DNA of 64,000 nucleotides from Niastella vici (GCF_002077945.1 NZ_LVYD01000046.1:210292-274291), one strand, 5' to 3'. Counted from the first letter of the stretch, positions 34,644-44,690 are shown. Notes: generated from the sequence alone by a model not told the origin. Numbers and translations: made by a program.

Positions 34644-36093
34644 ACCGGTTTAACTGAATACGCTCTAATAACAGCGATGGCATATGCCAACAGGCGGATG
34701 CTATTTTTTTATAATCCTGACCCCTCAATGCAAAAGGATTCTTTATGGCATTACGTAACGCTACCCACCCTTGTTGCCTGCGGAACACATGATGCACATA
34801 CCGGTGCAGCTTTTTATAAAATTGGGGCGGATACGTATTGCGGAACATCAGTAACAGTTCGTCTGAATCGGTCCAGTTGCTTTTTTGCGTGAGCTCTGCT
34901 TTCACCCGCTCATGGAACACCGTACCTGGCAGCGGATACGACACCGAGATGCCCATTTCATAGGGCAGCAGGTCCTTGATCATCCGAATGGTTTTGGCAA
35001 TATCTTCTTTTGTTTCGCCGGGATAACCAAATTGTATAAAGAAAGAAGGATGAATGCCATGCTGTTTCAGCAGCGTAGTGGCCTGGTAAATTTGTTCAAC
35101 CGTAGTGCCTTTATCCATGGCGTCGAGCACTTTTTGCGAACCGCTTTCGGCGCCCATCCAAATATTATGACAACCCGCCCGGGCGAGGTCTCTGATCGTA
35201 TCTTCCTGCAAAAGCAGGTCGGCCCGCGCCTGTATCTTGAACCGGAATTGTAGTTGTACTTTTTGCAACTGATCGGCAAATGCGCGAACCCATCCAGGCT
35301 TTAAACCAAAGATGTCGTCGCAGAACCAGATATGATCGAACTGGAATTTATGTTTCAGCCATTTTAATTCTTCCACCACTTTCTCAGGCGACCTTGCATT
35401 GTAGCGGTTGCCGTAGATTGGTTTGGCGCACCAGTTGCATTTGAACGGGCACCCCCGCGTGGTGGCCACATTAAGGGAAAAGTAACCGGAACTTTTTAAC
35501 CACATGTTCTTATATGGAGTAATATCAACCAGGTCCCAGGCGGGCAATGGCAAAGCATCCAGGTCCTTCATCACCAGGCGGCGCGTGGTTTTGAAGACGG
35601 CGGCGTTGCGCAGGAATGCCAGTCCGGCAATATGTTCAAAATCATTTTCTTTATGTTGAATGGCCTGCACCAGTTCAAGCAGTGTTTGCTCGGCTTCACC
35701 GAGGATAACGAAGTCGGCGCCCTCGCGGCAATATTGTTCAAAATGATCGGTACTGTCTGAGCTGGAAACGATCACTGTACAACCTTTTGCTTTGGCCAGC
35801 TTCATCATGGCAAAAGCGGCTTCACGCATATTGGTGAGGCACATTTTGGTGAGGTAGTTGAAGCCATCATCGTACAGGATGAAAAAGTTGGGTGTTTGCT
35901 CATCCAATGCGTGTTGAATATCCTGCGCCTGGTGTGCAAACAGGGTGTCGAATAAAGAAACCACATAACCGTTCTCACGCATGAGGGCCGCAGCATACAG
36001 GGTACCCAATGGAGGGTAAGGTTGCCCGGTAGCCCATTGCTTGGGGTCGAATCGTAGAAAATAAGAATGTGAGAATAATATCCTGTTGTTCAT
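34630..36093 (-). CDS. B12-binding-domain radical SAM enzyme (2)
   Basis: A 487-residue paralogue of the enzyme at 32425. N-terminal Rossmann domain (PPLGTLYAAALMRENGY, FVILGEAEQT), then radical SAM motif RGCPFKCNWC and IWMGAESGSQKV. The C-terminal ~80 residues have no clear match. It is coupled to the methyltransferase gene downstream. Confidence 0.88.
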   Translation of the reverse strand: MNNRILFSHSYFLRFDPKQWATGQPYPPLGTLYAAALMRENGYVVSLFDTLFAHQAQDIQHALDEQTPNFFILYDDGFNYLTKMCLTNMREAAFAMMKLAKAKGCTVIVSSSDSTDHFEQYCREGADFVILGEAEQTLLELVQAIQHKENDFEHIAGLAFLRNAAVFKTTRRLVMKDLDALPLPAWDLVDITPYKNMWLKSSGYFSLNVATTRGCPFKCNWCAKPIYGNRYNARSPEKVVEELKWLKHKFQFDHIWFCDDIFGLKPGWVRAFADQLQKVQLQFRFKIQARADLLLQEDTIRDLARAGCHNIWMGAESGSQKVLDAMDKGTTVEQIYQATTLLKQHGIHPSFFIQFGYPGETKEDIAKTIRMIKDLLPYEMGISVSYPLPGTVFHERVKAELTQKSNWTDSDELLLMFRNTYPPQFYKKLHRYVHHVFRRQQGWVALRNAIKNPFALRGQDYKKIASACWHMPSLLLERIQLNRYAHE

Positions 36094-36117
36094 GATAATT
36101 CGTTAATCGTTCTCAGT

Positions 36118-37164
36118 TCATAATTCCATTCGTGGTGGCAGGTTCAAAAAACATACACACTTCACGCATGTACTATTCGTATCCATATCCAGATTCTTTC
36201 TGAATGCGATCGCGGTTTTGCTGTTTACGATAGCTTCCAGTTTTTGTTGATGAATATTACCCATGGGCTCGTGGAAAAAGCAGGGCCTCACCGTGCCATC
36301 TGCTTCAATGACCGTTGACACCCAGGGGGCATTGCACTTCTTATACGGAAAAGGATTCTTTCCATAAAAAGCCGCGTAATAAGCATATATCTTTTGCAGC
36401 TTCTCGCGCGACTCGGCAATGAACCGCTGATCAATGGCTGTTTCATGATACCTGATCAACTCCTGCACGGCCAATTGCAGCATGGATAACTCCTCCTCAT
36501 GTATCAGCACTTCCTGTTGCCGGTCGTTGCTCCAGATGGTGGCGCGGTTAAAAGCGTGACTGCTTACATCGGCCGGTAAAAAGCTGATCTGGTCGAGTCC
36601 CATTTCCATGGCGCTGTTTACGATTGGTATCCAGTGACGAAAGTTCAACCGGTGTATCACCGTACGTGCTGTAATTCGGTATTTCGGGTTTATTGATTTG
36701 ATCAGTTGTACGCCCCATTGCAGTTTTTGAAAGGCGCCGGGTATCTGACGTATCTGGTCGTGCAATGCTTCATCGCCATCGAGCGAAACAATGATGTCGT
36801 TCACCCATTGTATCAGTTGGTCTGCTTTCTTCTCCAATGCAATACCGGTCGATAATAAAGTGACGGCTATACCTTCCTGTTTCAGCATTTCACAGAAGCG
36901 GAAAAAGTTGGCATTAAGCAATGCTTCACCGCCCGACATCACCACTACCCGGGTGCCGAACTTCCTGAATGCGCCCAGCAAACCGGCAATATCCTGTTCG
37001 GTAAGCTGTTTCAGGTTCTTGTTATCCTTCCAGATGTCGCACATTACACAACGGCAGTTGCAGGCGCTGTGCGGCATCAGGATCACGACGGGTAATGTTT
37101 TAATTACATCCGTTTGCAAGGTGCGGTAGCGCTGGTAAGTATGGTAAAGTTGGTTGATTGTCAT
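36118..37164 (-). CDS. Radical SAM enzyme with SPASM-like C-terminus
   Basis: A 348-residue radical SAM protein of the MoaA/PqqE-like branch: cluster motif CNCRCVMCDIWK, GGEALLN, and a SPASM-type tail with C..PWVSTVIEADGTVRPC and CVKCVC, which may bind auxiliary iron-sulphur clusters. Such enzymes modify peptides or sugars; the substrate is not predictable. It lies 24 nt from the neighbouring radical SAM gene in the same direction. Confidence 0.85.
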   Translation of the reverse strand: MTINQLYHTYQRYRTLQTDVIKTLPVVILMPHSACNCRCVMCDIWKDNKNLKQLTEQDIAGLLGAFRKFGTRVVVMSGGEALLNANFFRFCEMLKQEGIAVTLLSTGIALEKKADQLIQWVNDIIVSLDGDEALHDQIRQIPGAFQKLQWGVQLIKSINPKYRITARTVIHRLNFRHWIPIVNSAMEMGLDQISFLPADVSSHAFNRATIWSNDRQQEVLIHEEELSMLQLAVQELIRYHETAIDQRFIAESREKLQKIYAYYAAFYGKNPFPYKKCNAPWVSTVIEADGTVRPCFFHEPMGNIHQQKLEAIVNSKTAIAFRKNLDMDTNSTCVKCVCFLNLPPRMEL

Positions 37165-37167
37165 TTG

Positions 37168-37839
37168 TTAAACACTGACCGTTTGCTCAATTTTGAAAAT
37201 ATAATTTATCTCTACCCAATTCCCTTTTTCCATCACACAATTCATTTGAAACCCATTTGCTGTTGCCATCCCGCGTATCATCGCCAGGTCGCAGCCATCG
37301 CACAACACCATCAATACTATTGATTGCGGATGCATGTATGCATGCAGGCCGCTGAACAATTGCTGAAAATATTCACCTTGTTCGCCACAATACCAGGCAT
37401 ATTCCGCAGGGGTGGTTGGTTGTTTTTTATAATAAGGCGGATTGATAGCAATGATATCAAAAGTCTGTTGCGGAATATTGGAGAACAGGTCCGATTCAAT
37501 AATGCCAAGCGGAATGCGGTTGCTATGGCTGTTCAATTTCAATGACTGAATGGCCACGGTATTTATATCGGTTGCTGTTACCCGAGCGCCCTGCCGTGCA
37601 GTATATAATGCGATCAACCCACTGCCTGCACCCAGTTCAAGCAACGTTTGATGCTTTAATGGAAGCGATGCGATGTACCGCAATAACAACCGCGTGCTAA
37701 AGAAAAAGCCCGGGTGAAACACGGCCGGCGGTATTACCAGCCTGATCCCCTTGTAGGTGTACATACGGGTGGCCGACAGGTATTTTACCAGCAGCGGTTT
37801 GTATAAACGGGTGGTTATATTTTTAATGGTTTGTCTCAA
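37168..37839 (-). CDS. SAM-dependent methyltransferase (NPPY type)
   Basis: A 223-residue methyltransferase with motif I LLELGAGSGLIALYTARQGA and motif IV INPPYYKK. The NPPY motif is typical of N-methyltransferases such as HemK/PrmC and adenine methylases. No ATG is available; the start is probably the TTG at 37839. Its stop lies 3 nt before the ATG of the SPASM radical SAM gene. Confidence 0.78.
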   Translation of the reverse strand: MRQTIKNITTRLYKPLLVKYLSATRMYTYKGIRLVIPPAVFHPGFFFSTRLLLRYIASLPLKHQTLLELGAGSGLIALYTARQGARVTATDINTVAIQSLKLNSHSNRIPLGIIESDLFSNIPQQTFDIIAINPPYYKKQPTTPAEYAWYCGEQGEYFQQLFSGLHAYMHPQSIVLMVLCDGCDLAMIRGMATANGFQMNCVMEKGNWVEINYIFKIEQTVSV

Positions 37840-37885
37840 TGATCTTTTAATTTTTTATTCGGTCCTGAGCCGGGTCGAAGGACGC

Positions 37886-39385
37886 TCAGAAGCCCTCAAT
37901 TTCAGGCTGGCGGTATTTCCACAACAATTGCAGCACTTTTAATTCATACGGTTTCCAGTACAAACCGGTTTTATACCGTACGGCCGACAGGCTGCGCATA
38001 ATGCGGCGTTTAACTCCACTTAAGCGGATATCCGAAACAGTAGGGTAGTAGCTGTTCAGCACAGTCTCAAAATCTTTGATCTTGTCAACCATTTCAGGCG
38101 TTAACCAGGGCGTTAAAGGATTCTTGCGTAAATCGAAATTCTCCCAGTGCGGACTGATCCAGTCTTCCAGTTTTTCCGGAAAATGAAAACCACTTTCCAG
38201 TACTTTTTTGTACAGCTCAGATCCTTCTGTTGGCACCGGGCTGTAGAGGTAAATAATGATCTCGGTTTGGGGGTTAATGCTTTTGATCTCCTTGATGAAC
38301 GCGATATCCTGATCAATTTGTTTCATCACCTGTTCAGGCGTATCGGCGGGGGTACCTAACACAAAAGAATATTCGGGAATGATATCAAATTTAGCCATAC
38401 GCGCGGCAAAGGACCTGATCTGTGCACTGCTCTGCGTGCCGCCTTTATCCATCCGTTGCAGTATTTCATCATTCCCGGTCTCTGCGCCAAAGAAGATCAT
38501 TTTGCAGCCCGATTCGCGCATCAGCTCCAGCGAGCGGTCGCTGTATTTATCGATGGTATCAATTCTTCCTTCACCCCACCATATCATGTTCTCGGGTTGA
38601 ATGAGCCGCGAAAATTCAACGGTTCTTTTTTCTGATACAAAAAAGTTGTTATCGTGAAACTCAATGGCATTACCGCCATAGGTATCCTTCAGGTATTTTA
38701 TATCCTGGTAAATATGTTGCGCGCTTTTTCCGCGCCAGCGGGCATTATAAATAGGTACTACCGCGCAGAACGAGCATTTGAACGGACAACCCATGCTGCT
38801 ATGATAAGCGATGGTGCGCGTGCCCAGGTAAGTTTTACCCAAATAGCGCCGCAACGGGTAAAAATTGTTGAGCGCATCATAGGGCAGGGACGGCAGTGCG
38901 TCCTGGTCGTACAATTCGTCTTTCCCGGTTTTAATAATACCCTGCCCGCCCCGGTATATGAGGTTGGGAATGGTGGTATATGACTGATTATTCTCCAACG
39001 CGTTCAACAATGCAGGGAAGCATTTATCGCCCGGACCATTAACGATAAAATCAACAAAGCCTGAGTGCAGCACCACCCCGGGTTGGTTTGATGGAAAGTA
39101 ACCGCCCCACACGATGCTGACATCGGGATACAATTCCCGGATTTGTTTTGAAATGGGAATGGCCTGCCTCAGTTGCGGGCCGGGCATGCAGCTGCAACCA
39201 AAATATTTAAAGGCCCCGGTGGCCAGGTAGCTGTTTATTTTTTGCCAGGGATCGGTTTCCAGGTTGCCATCAACTATAGCATACTCAAATAATCCTTCAA
39301 TAGCGGCTGCTATAGAGAGGATTGAGTTGGGTATCCTGGGTTTGGTTCTGGCGCTTCGCGGATTGAATAGTAATACTTTATTCAT
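37886..39385 (-). CDS. B12-binding-domain radical SAM enzyme (3)
   Basis: A 499-residue enzyme with a divergent N-terminal Rossmann domain (CSCMPGPQLRQAIP, IVWGGYFPSNQP) and radical SAM motif MGCPFKCSFC, then MIFFGAETGNDEIL. It is the first of the radical SAM genes in transcription order. The ATG at 39385 is preferred to an upstream TTG. Confidence 0.87.
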   Translation of the reverse strand: MNKVLLFNPRSARTKPRIPNSILSIAAAIEGLFEYAIVDGNLETDPWQKINSYLATGAFKYFGCSCMPGPQLRQAIPISKQIRELYPDVSIVWGGYFPSNQPGVVLHSGFVDFIVNGPGDKCFPALLNALENNQSYTTIPNLIYRGGQGIIKTGKDELYDQDALPSLPYDALNNFYPLRRYLGKTYLGTRTIAYHSSMGCPFKCSFCAVVPIYNARWRGKSAQHIYQDIKYLKDTYGGNAIEFHDNNFFVSEKRTVEFSRLIQPENMIWWGEGRIDTIDKYSDRSLELMRESGCKMIFFGAETGNDEILQRMDKGGTQSSAQIRSFAARMAKFDIIPEYSFVLGTPADTPEQVMKQIDQDIAFIKEIKSINPQTEIIIYLYSPVPTEGSELYKKVLESGFHFPEKLEDWISPHWENFDLRKNPLTPWLTPEMVDKIKDFETVLNSYYPTVSDIRLSGVKRRIMRSLSAVRYKTGLYWKPYELKVLQLLWKYRQPEIEGF

Positions 39386-39462
39386 TGTAAACAATGACCC
39401 GGCAGGTCATTGAGAATCATACGAATATTTAATGTGTTGAGTTGCCTGTGGGGGAAAGTTGA

Positions 39463-40344
39463 TCAGTTATCGCCAATTCGGTAGGTCTTTAATAATAGCC
39501 AGTAGCAAATAGGCTGCATAAGATCGTATTTTAACGATTGCCGGTAGTTATGGCGGGCGGCAGTCAGGTTTTGTGCCTGTTTAAATAAATGGCCTATTTG
39601 ACGGTAAGCATGGCTTTTGGCCTTGTACAGGTATTTTTTAGACACCATATTATTGTGATACAGGTATTCAAAGGTGTTCATGAACCCTTCCAGGTTTTCA
39701 ACCGGCACCTGAATACTGTCATTTGTCTCATGCAGGAAGCGCCATAAAAGCGGTTCATATATAATACCGGCATCAAAATGAAAGGCCAGTAGTATATTAA
39801 AATGAAATTCGGACCCATAGGGCATGGTTTCATCGAAAAAACCGGTTTTTTCGAAACAAGAACGGCGCAACAGTATTGTCGGGTTGTATACCACAAAGCG
39901 GTTTTCTTTCATACGGTTGAATATATTGGCATATTCAACGCCCTGCCGAATGGTATAGGTGCGTGGCGAAATGATTTGGCCTTCCTTATAGTTGACGGCA
40001 TCAGTAATGGAAAATCCTATATGGGGATGTTGTGATAATAATTGAACCTGTTTTTCCAGTTTAGTGGTATCCCAGGTATCATCCGAATCATTGAAGGCGA
40101 TCAGGGTGCCTTTTGACTGGCGGATGGCAAAATTTTTAGAAATGGCGTTACGGCCAGAATGCGGCAGTTTATAATATTGTATGCGGGGATCGGGAATGGC
40201 GCGTACAATTTCTTCGGTATTGTCGGTTGAACCGTCGTCGACAATGATCAGTTCCAGCTCTTTATAGGTTTGGTTCAGCACACTGTAAATGCTTTCTTCA
40301 ATAAGGCGCGCCCGGTTGTAAGTTGGAATTATTACGCTTACCAT
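39463..40344 (-). CDS. Glycosyltransferase family 2
   Basis: A 293-residue GT2 enzyme with the GT-A opening VSVIIPTYNRARLIEESI, the metal/donor motif IVDDGSTD, FNDSDD (the DxD), and a long helical C-terminus. It probably transfers a hexose from a nucleotide sugar in the pathway of the cluster. It is upstream of the radical SAM run on the same strand. Confidence 0.9.
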   Translation of the reverse strand: MVSVIIPTYNRARLIEESIYSVLNQTYKELELIIVDDGSTDNTEEIVRAIPDPRIQYYKLPHSGRNAISKNFAIRQSKGTLIAFNDSDDTWDTTKLEKQVQLLSQHPHIGFSITDAVNYKEGQIISPRTYTIRQGVEYANIFNRMKENRFVVYNPTILLRRSCFEKTGFFDETMPYGSEFHFNILLAFHFDAGIIYEPLLWRFLHETNDSIQVPVENLEGFMNTFEYLYHNNMVSKKYLYKAKSHAYRQIGHLFKQAQNLTAARHNYRQSLKYDLMQPICYWLLLKTYRIGDN

Positions 40345-40385
40345 GTTGATAATTACGGATGAAGGTTATGCTAAGTTGCCTGTGG

Positions 40386-41780
40386 TCAAATTTCCCATGC
40401 CTGTTTCCATTGCTTGAATTCATTAGGCGAAACAAAATAAGTGGCAAAATTTCCATCGTGGAGTGACATGAGCCCTGTTTCAACAAACTCAATGAATCTT
40501 TCGCGGTCCTCAGCAGGTAAAAATAATGCCCGGTCATTGATTACTGCTATAGCTGTTTCGCGGTCAAGAGCCCTTGAAATAATTTCGGCTACCAACCTGC
40601 GCTTTTGTTGCCGGTATTTTACATGGAAGGGGTCCGGCTCTCCTATAGTATGAAGCATAGCGGCATATTTTCTGGAAGAACGTTCATACGCCCAAATAAA
40701 AACATCCTTCATAAGATCTATGCGATTAAGCTCATAAATGCCCATTAGCCCCTGTATGTAATATTCTCGGGGTACGTCTATAAAAGAGATCGGGGAGAGG
40801 TTATGACGGTTCAGGGGAATATTGGCGCCTAACCGGGAAACCCGTTTATTTACATCTTCAAAGGGTTGCAGGTAAGGCAATTGAACCATAAAGAAAAAAG
40901 CCTGCTCAAATGGATTTTCAATTTGCTCTGCCTTTTGCAGGATCATCTCAAATAGTTCGTCAAGTACTTGTGGTATGGCAAGTGGTGTGTATGCCGAATT
41001 GGTTATCCCTACTGCAATAGTGCGAATGCTTCCGGAAGACTTCGGTTCAGGTAATAAGTTGTCTGAAAGCATCGCATGTAGGTTCAGGATTGTATATCGG
41101 TTAAAGCAGTTGCTATCGGCGCCTTTTACAATAAATTCAATCGCATCCTTATGATTAAGGATCATTTGAGTTTCGGTAAGCGTTTTTTTGTTTCCGGCAA
41201 GGCCCTGTACAAGGAGCCGCTCTGTTTCCAATAATGAATAAGAGTTGCCTTCAAGGCGGCTTGAGTTCCACGACAGATCAATAAGCAACCGGTTCAGGAT
41301 CTCTTTGGCGAAGGTGCCTGCAGGTTTATCTTCTCTCAATGTTCTGCTGATTTCAGCCAGCCATTTCTTTTCTTCCTGTGTTAAATAGCTGTCAATATTG
41401 GGCCGGTAGCTTTCGAGGAATTCGCGATTATAGCTCACCCGTTCGCGCTGTTGTACCGGCCGCGAAACCAGTGATTGAATTTCCAGGCTTTTTTCCGAAA
41501 GTTGTATTGTAGTGGCATACGGTTGAGATGGCTCTTTTACAATTGACCTTGAAAGGTTAACGTGGTACATAGTGCTATGATACCGGGTTGAGCGTTTATC
41601 TCCGGATGTTTTTACATAACCTTCCTTTTTGAGTTCGGCCAATCGTCTTTGCAGGGTTCGAAGCTCAATATTAAGACCGCATGCCGCTTTGATTTGTTCA
41701 ATGGAAGCGCCATCATCTATGCAACTAAATGCCTGAATTATTGCGTCAATTTGCAGTGTTACTTTATTACTGTTAGCCAT
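40386..41780 (-). CDS. Fic-like protein with degenerate catalytic motif and N-terminal winged helix
   Basis: A 464-residue protein. Residues ~1-75 form a helix-turn-helix/winged domain (LRTLQRRLAELKKEGYVKTS). The Fic domain has the inhibitory-helix pattern SSRLEGN (S-x3-E-G) near 180, but the catalytic motif HPFxxGNGRxxR reads QPFEDVNKRVSRL: the catalytic His is Gln and the GNGR anion hole is VNKR. AMPylation is therefore unlikely; a DNA-binding regulator with a repurposed Fic fold is more plausible. ATG at 41780 rather than TTG at 41792. Three TTGTCGCA half-sites lie upstream. Confidence 0.75.
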   Translation of the reverse strand: MANSNKVTLQIDAIIQAFSCIDDGASIEQIKAACGLNIELRTLQRRLAELKKEGYVKTSGDKRSTRYHSTMYHVNLSRSIVKEPSQPYATTIQLSEKSLEIQSLVSRPVQQRERVSYNREFLESYRPNIDSYLTQEEKKWLAEISRTLREDKPAGTFAKEILNRLLIDLSWNSSRLEGNSYSLLETERLLVQGLAGNKKTLTETQMILNHKDAIEFIVKGADSNCFNRYTILNLHAMLSDNLLPEPKSSGSIRTIAVGITNSAYTPLAIPQVLDELFEMILQKAEQIENPFEQAFFFMVQLPYLQPFEDVNKRVSRLGANIPLNRHNLSPISFIDVPREYYIQGLMGIYELNRIDLMKDVFIWAYERSSRKYAAMLHTIGEPDPFHVKYRQQKRRLVAEIISRALDRETAIAVINDRALFLPAEDRERFIEFVETGLMSLHDGNFATYFVSPNEFKQWKQAWEI

Positions 41781-41784
41781 TTTT

Positions 41785-41864
41785 TGCGACAATTTACCCC
41801 AATATACCCCTTTCCAATCGGAATATCAACAATTTTGTCGCAATAAAAAGTAATGCGACAAAAT
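41785..41864. promoter_or_regulatory. Three TTGTCGCA half-sites upstream of the Fic-like gene
   Basis: TGCGACAA at 41785-41792; an 11-bp perfect inverted repeat ATTTTGTCGCA (41832-41842) and TGCGACAAAAT (41854-41864). A candidate operator for autoregulation by the protein's own N-terminal HTH (inference). Confidence 0.55.
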
Positions 41865-41974
41865 AATTGACGGATTACTAACTGACAGCAGGCAATAATT
41901 TTCCTGTCAGAACTTTGGATTTTTACCATAAAAACAACCTCCTTTCTCCATTCACCGTATTGATCTTCAATTTC

Positions 41975-43528
41975 ATGCTTACCCGCTACTCATTATATTA
42001 CCCCATCATTTTTCTTACAGCTTTGCTGGCCTGGTTTATATATAAAGCAGCCGGTGCGCCGTTCTCAGATTTTGCCGGGTATTATTTCGGCGGCCAGGAA
42101 TTGTTACGGGGAAACTACCAGTATGTATATGATACTTATTCCCTGAATGCATTGATCGCACAAAAAGGATATACCGGCGTTTTTGTTTGCTATGCCCCCT
42201 TTCCGCCATTTACATCAATTGTGTTTGCGCCTTTTCTGTTGTTGCCTGTAACGGTTTCCAAAATTGTCTTTAATATATTTTCTGCAGCGGTGTTTGTGTG
42301 GGTAATGACCCGTGCCATCAAATTCTTTTCCATTCCTGCCCGGGTTACGTGGTTGATACCGGTGCTCTTTTTTATTCCCTTACGTAATAACATCTTTTTT
42401 GGACAGGCCTACCTGTTGCTATTTGCCTTACTGATCGAAGGATATATGGCTTATAAAAAAGGCCGCATGGTGCTGGCTGCTGTGTTGTGGTCGGTAGCCA
42501 TTGTGTTTAAATTGTTCCCGCTGGTGGTATTGTTTTTTCTGGTGGTAAAGAAGCAATGTAAACAGGCCCTGTATTGCGTGGCTGCCTGTGCGTTGCTGGG
42601 TGTTGTTTCTGTCTTAGTGAACGGTTTTGCCGCCTGGCAATATTATGTGTTCACTATTTTTCCCCGGTCGGCCAGTGGCGATTTGAATGCCAGCTACACT
42701 TACCTGTTCCAATCGGCTTTTATGCTGGTGAAGAACCTGTTCGTGTATGATGCAGTGCAAAACCCGCATGTACTGTTCAATAGCCAGCCTTTGTTCATTT
42801 TTTCAATGGTATTGTATAAAGCAGCGTTGCTGGTGGGTTGCGTGGGAATTACGCTGAGTAAAAAGACAACCGATCATATTGCATTTACGGGCTGGATAAC
42901 TGCCAGCATACTGTTATCGCCCAATGGCAGCACTTATTCCTTAATATTGTTGCTGCTACCTTTGCTGGCTTTGTGTAACAGCAGGCGATCATACCTCTAT
43001 ATTGGAATGGCGCTGTTGTTTTTTATCAATACCATCCCGGTTCAATCATTGGCGAACTGGCCGTTGTTACTGCAATTCCCCCGGTTGTATTTATTGCTGT
43101 TGTTATTCCTTTTACTGGTAATCGACGCCGGCGTTCGGTTCCGCCCAAAACCTTTTATTGCTTTATTTATAGTGCTGCTGCTGGCTGATGCGCCGAAATT
43201 ATTTGCGCAAAAGAACAACAGCACCTGGTTGTTGCCGTATGAGTTGCCATTGGTATATGCATATGTCATAAAAGACAACAGACTAGTATATTATTATTGG
43301 GATGAAAAAGGCAGCCATGAAACCGTTACCGGTTATTTTGTTCAGCAGTATTCAACCGGTGAAGTACAAATACAAAATAACCAGCTTTATTATAAGGGAA
43401 AACGGCTTACCTCAACACCCGATCGCAAACAACAGGCGATGCTGATCAACGGCCACCACATCATTTATCTTTCTGATCAAAACAGGGGCTTTGGGTTTTA
43501 TGCATTACGCCAGGTACCATTGCCGTAG
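41975..43528 (+). CDS. Membrane glycosyltransferase, GT87/DUF2029-like
   Basis: A 517-residue integral membrane protein with about ten helices, matching the GT87/DUF2029 pattern: an early GAPFSDFAGYYFGG (acidic first loop, catalytic Asp) and WSVAIVFKLFPLVVL. These enzymes use polyprenyl-phosphate sugars. The last ~90 residues are a soluble tail (VYAYVIKDNRLVYYYWDEKG). The start at 41975 places the first membrane helix at the N-terminus. The 3' end overlaps the opposite-strand GT9 gene by 68 bp. Confidence 0.72.
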   Translation: MLTRYSLYYPIIFLTALLAWFIYKAAGAPFSDFAGYYFGGQELLRGNYQYVYDTYSLNALIAQKGYTGVFVCYAPFPPFTSIVFAPFLLLPVTVSKIVFNIFSAAVFVWVMTRAIKFFSIPARVTWLIPVLFFIPLRNNIFFGQAYLLLFALLIEGYMAYKKGRMVLAAVLWSVAIVFKLFPLVVLFFLVVKKQCKQALYCVAACALLGVVSVLVNGFAAWQYYVFTIFPRSASGDLNASYTYLFQSAFMLVKNLFVYDAVQNPHVLFNSQPLFIFSMVLYKAALLVGCVGITLSKKTTDHIAFTGWITASILLSPNGSTYSLILLLLPLLALCNSRRSYLYIGMALLFFINTIPVQSLANWPLLLQFPRLYLLLLLFLLLVIDAGVRFRPKPFIALFIVLLLADAPKLFAQKNNSTWLLPYELPLVYAYVIKDNRLVYYYWDEKGSHETVTGYFVQQYSTGEVQIQNNQLYYKGKRLTSTPDRKQQAMLINGHHIIYLSDQNRGFGFYALRQVPLP

Positions 43529-44690
43529 CAGTAGGGTCTAAATGTACCAGCAGTTGCCTGAGCTTTTCAATAATGCTTTCTGCCTGTATATCTTTCATGC
43601 AAAAATTATTGCCGCCGCAGGGCAATTGCTCATGATGATGCACACAGGGTGAACAGGCTACTTTATAATAATGATACACGTGCCGGTTTTCCTGGCCTGG
43701 TGGTATTTTAATGTAACTGGCCGCATTGGTTGGTCCCCATACAGAAACCGTTGGCAGTCCCAGCTTGCGGGCAATATGCAGGGGCCCGCTGTCAATGGTC
43801 ACCATGCAAACCCCTTTGTCTGCAATAAAGCGGTAATAGGCTTCAAAGTCAAGTACGCCGGCAATGTTGAACAACTTTCCTTTTTGTTTCCATACCGGCA
43901 GGCGTTGATCAATAAATTGATCGATGTGGGCCCTGTCGCCGGCTGCTCCTAAAAAAGCCACGCGAAAATGGGTATGGGTCAATATCCAGTTACAAATAGC
44001 GGCAAAGGTTTCATCGGGTAATTTACGCACCGGGGCCAGGCTGCTGCAGGTGTTGTTCAGAATGATGTAAGGCTTTTGCCATTCGTCGGTGCGCACAACC
44101 GGTTGCACCACGGGCAATTCCTCTCCGTTGGTGATCACCCGGGCCATGTGATAATAATTGTCTTCCAAACAGTCTGATTGCTTGAAAGGGATGTTATGGG
44201 TATTCAGGAATTTACGAAAGAACACGGGGCGCAAATGAAACCCGAACCGGTTTCGCGCCATGGTAAACAACGCATATACGGTGGTAAGTTTTGAATAAAC
44301 TTCCAGGTCGGCCACCCACAATTTTTTCAATTGCCATGAGCGAACAATGAACTTTAACGAGGTACTGATGGTGTTGCTCAGGGAGCTGGTATTAACAGGC
44401 CATATTTCATCAAAGACCTGAAAGGGTTCAATACCGCTGGCAATATTGTTATCGGTGAGCAATATAAAACGTGTTCCGGGATATTTCTGGCGCATAGCCT
44501 GAATGGGATCCGAGGCCACCACTAAACTACCAAGCCCCAGTAATTTAATGAACAATATATGTTCAGGCGGTTGTTTCAGGCGGTGGTTGCGGCGTAGTAG
44601 AATACCCAGCAATCTGGTTATGGGAAGAAAAAAGACAATCAGGCAGTAACCAATGTACTTGTCCAATTTTCGGTTGGCAGGTAATTGCAC
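43461..44690 (-). CDS. Glycosyltransferase family 9 (heptosyltransferase-like)
   Basis: A 409-residue GT-B enzyme of the lipopolysaccharide heptosyltransferase family. The N-terminal membrane-associated helix is followed by ILFIKLLGLGSLVVASD; the C-terminal donor domain has TIDSGPLHIARKLGLPTVSVWGPT. It probably extends a surface glycan. The start codon is GTG at 44690. It converges on GT87 and overlaps it by 68 bp. Confidence 0.86.
   Translation of the reverse strand: MQLPANRKLDKYIGYCLIVFFLPITRLLGILLRRNHRLKQPPEHILFIKLLGLGSLVVASDPIQAMRQKYPGTRFILLTDNNIASGIEPFQVFDEIWPVNTSSLSNTISTSLKFIVRSWQLKKLWVADLEVYSKLTTVYALFTMARNRFGFHLRPVFFRKFLNTHNIPFKQSDCLEDNYYHMARVITNGEELPVVQPVVRTDEWQKPYIILNNTCSSLAPVRKLPDETFAAICNWILTHTHFRVAFLGAAGDRAHIDQFIDQRLPVWKQKGKLFNIAGVLDFEAYYRFIADKGVCMVTIDSGPLHIARKLGLPTVSVWGPTNAASYIKIPPGQENRHVYHYYKVACSPCVHHHEQLPCGGNNFCMKDIQAESIIEKLRQLLVHLDPTATAMVPGVMHKTQSPCFDQKDK

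Noticed and set aside
32425..39385. RiPP cluster built around the radical SAM enzymes
   Set aside because: No short precursor ORF lies in the tight gaps, no C39 peptidase in the exporter and no leader-recognition domain. A distant link to the small proteins at 26789 and 27330 remains speculation.
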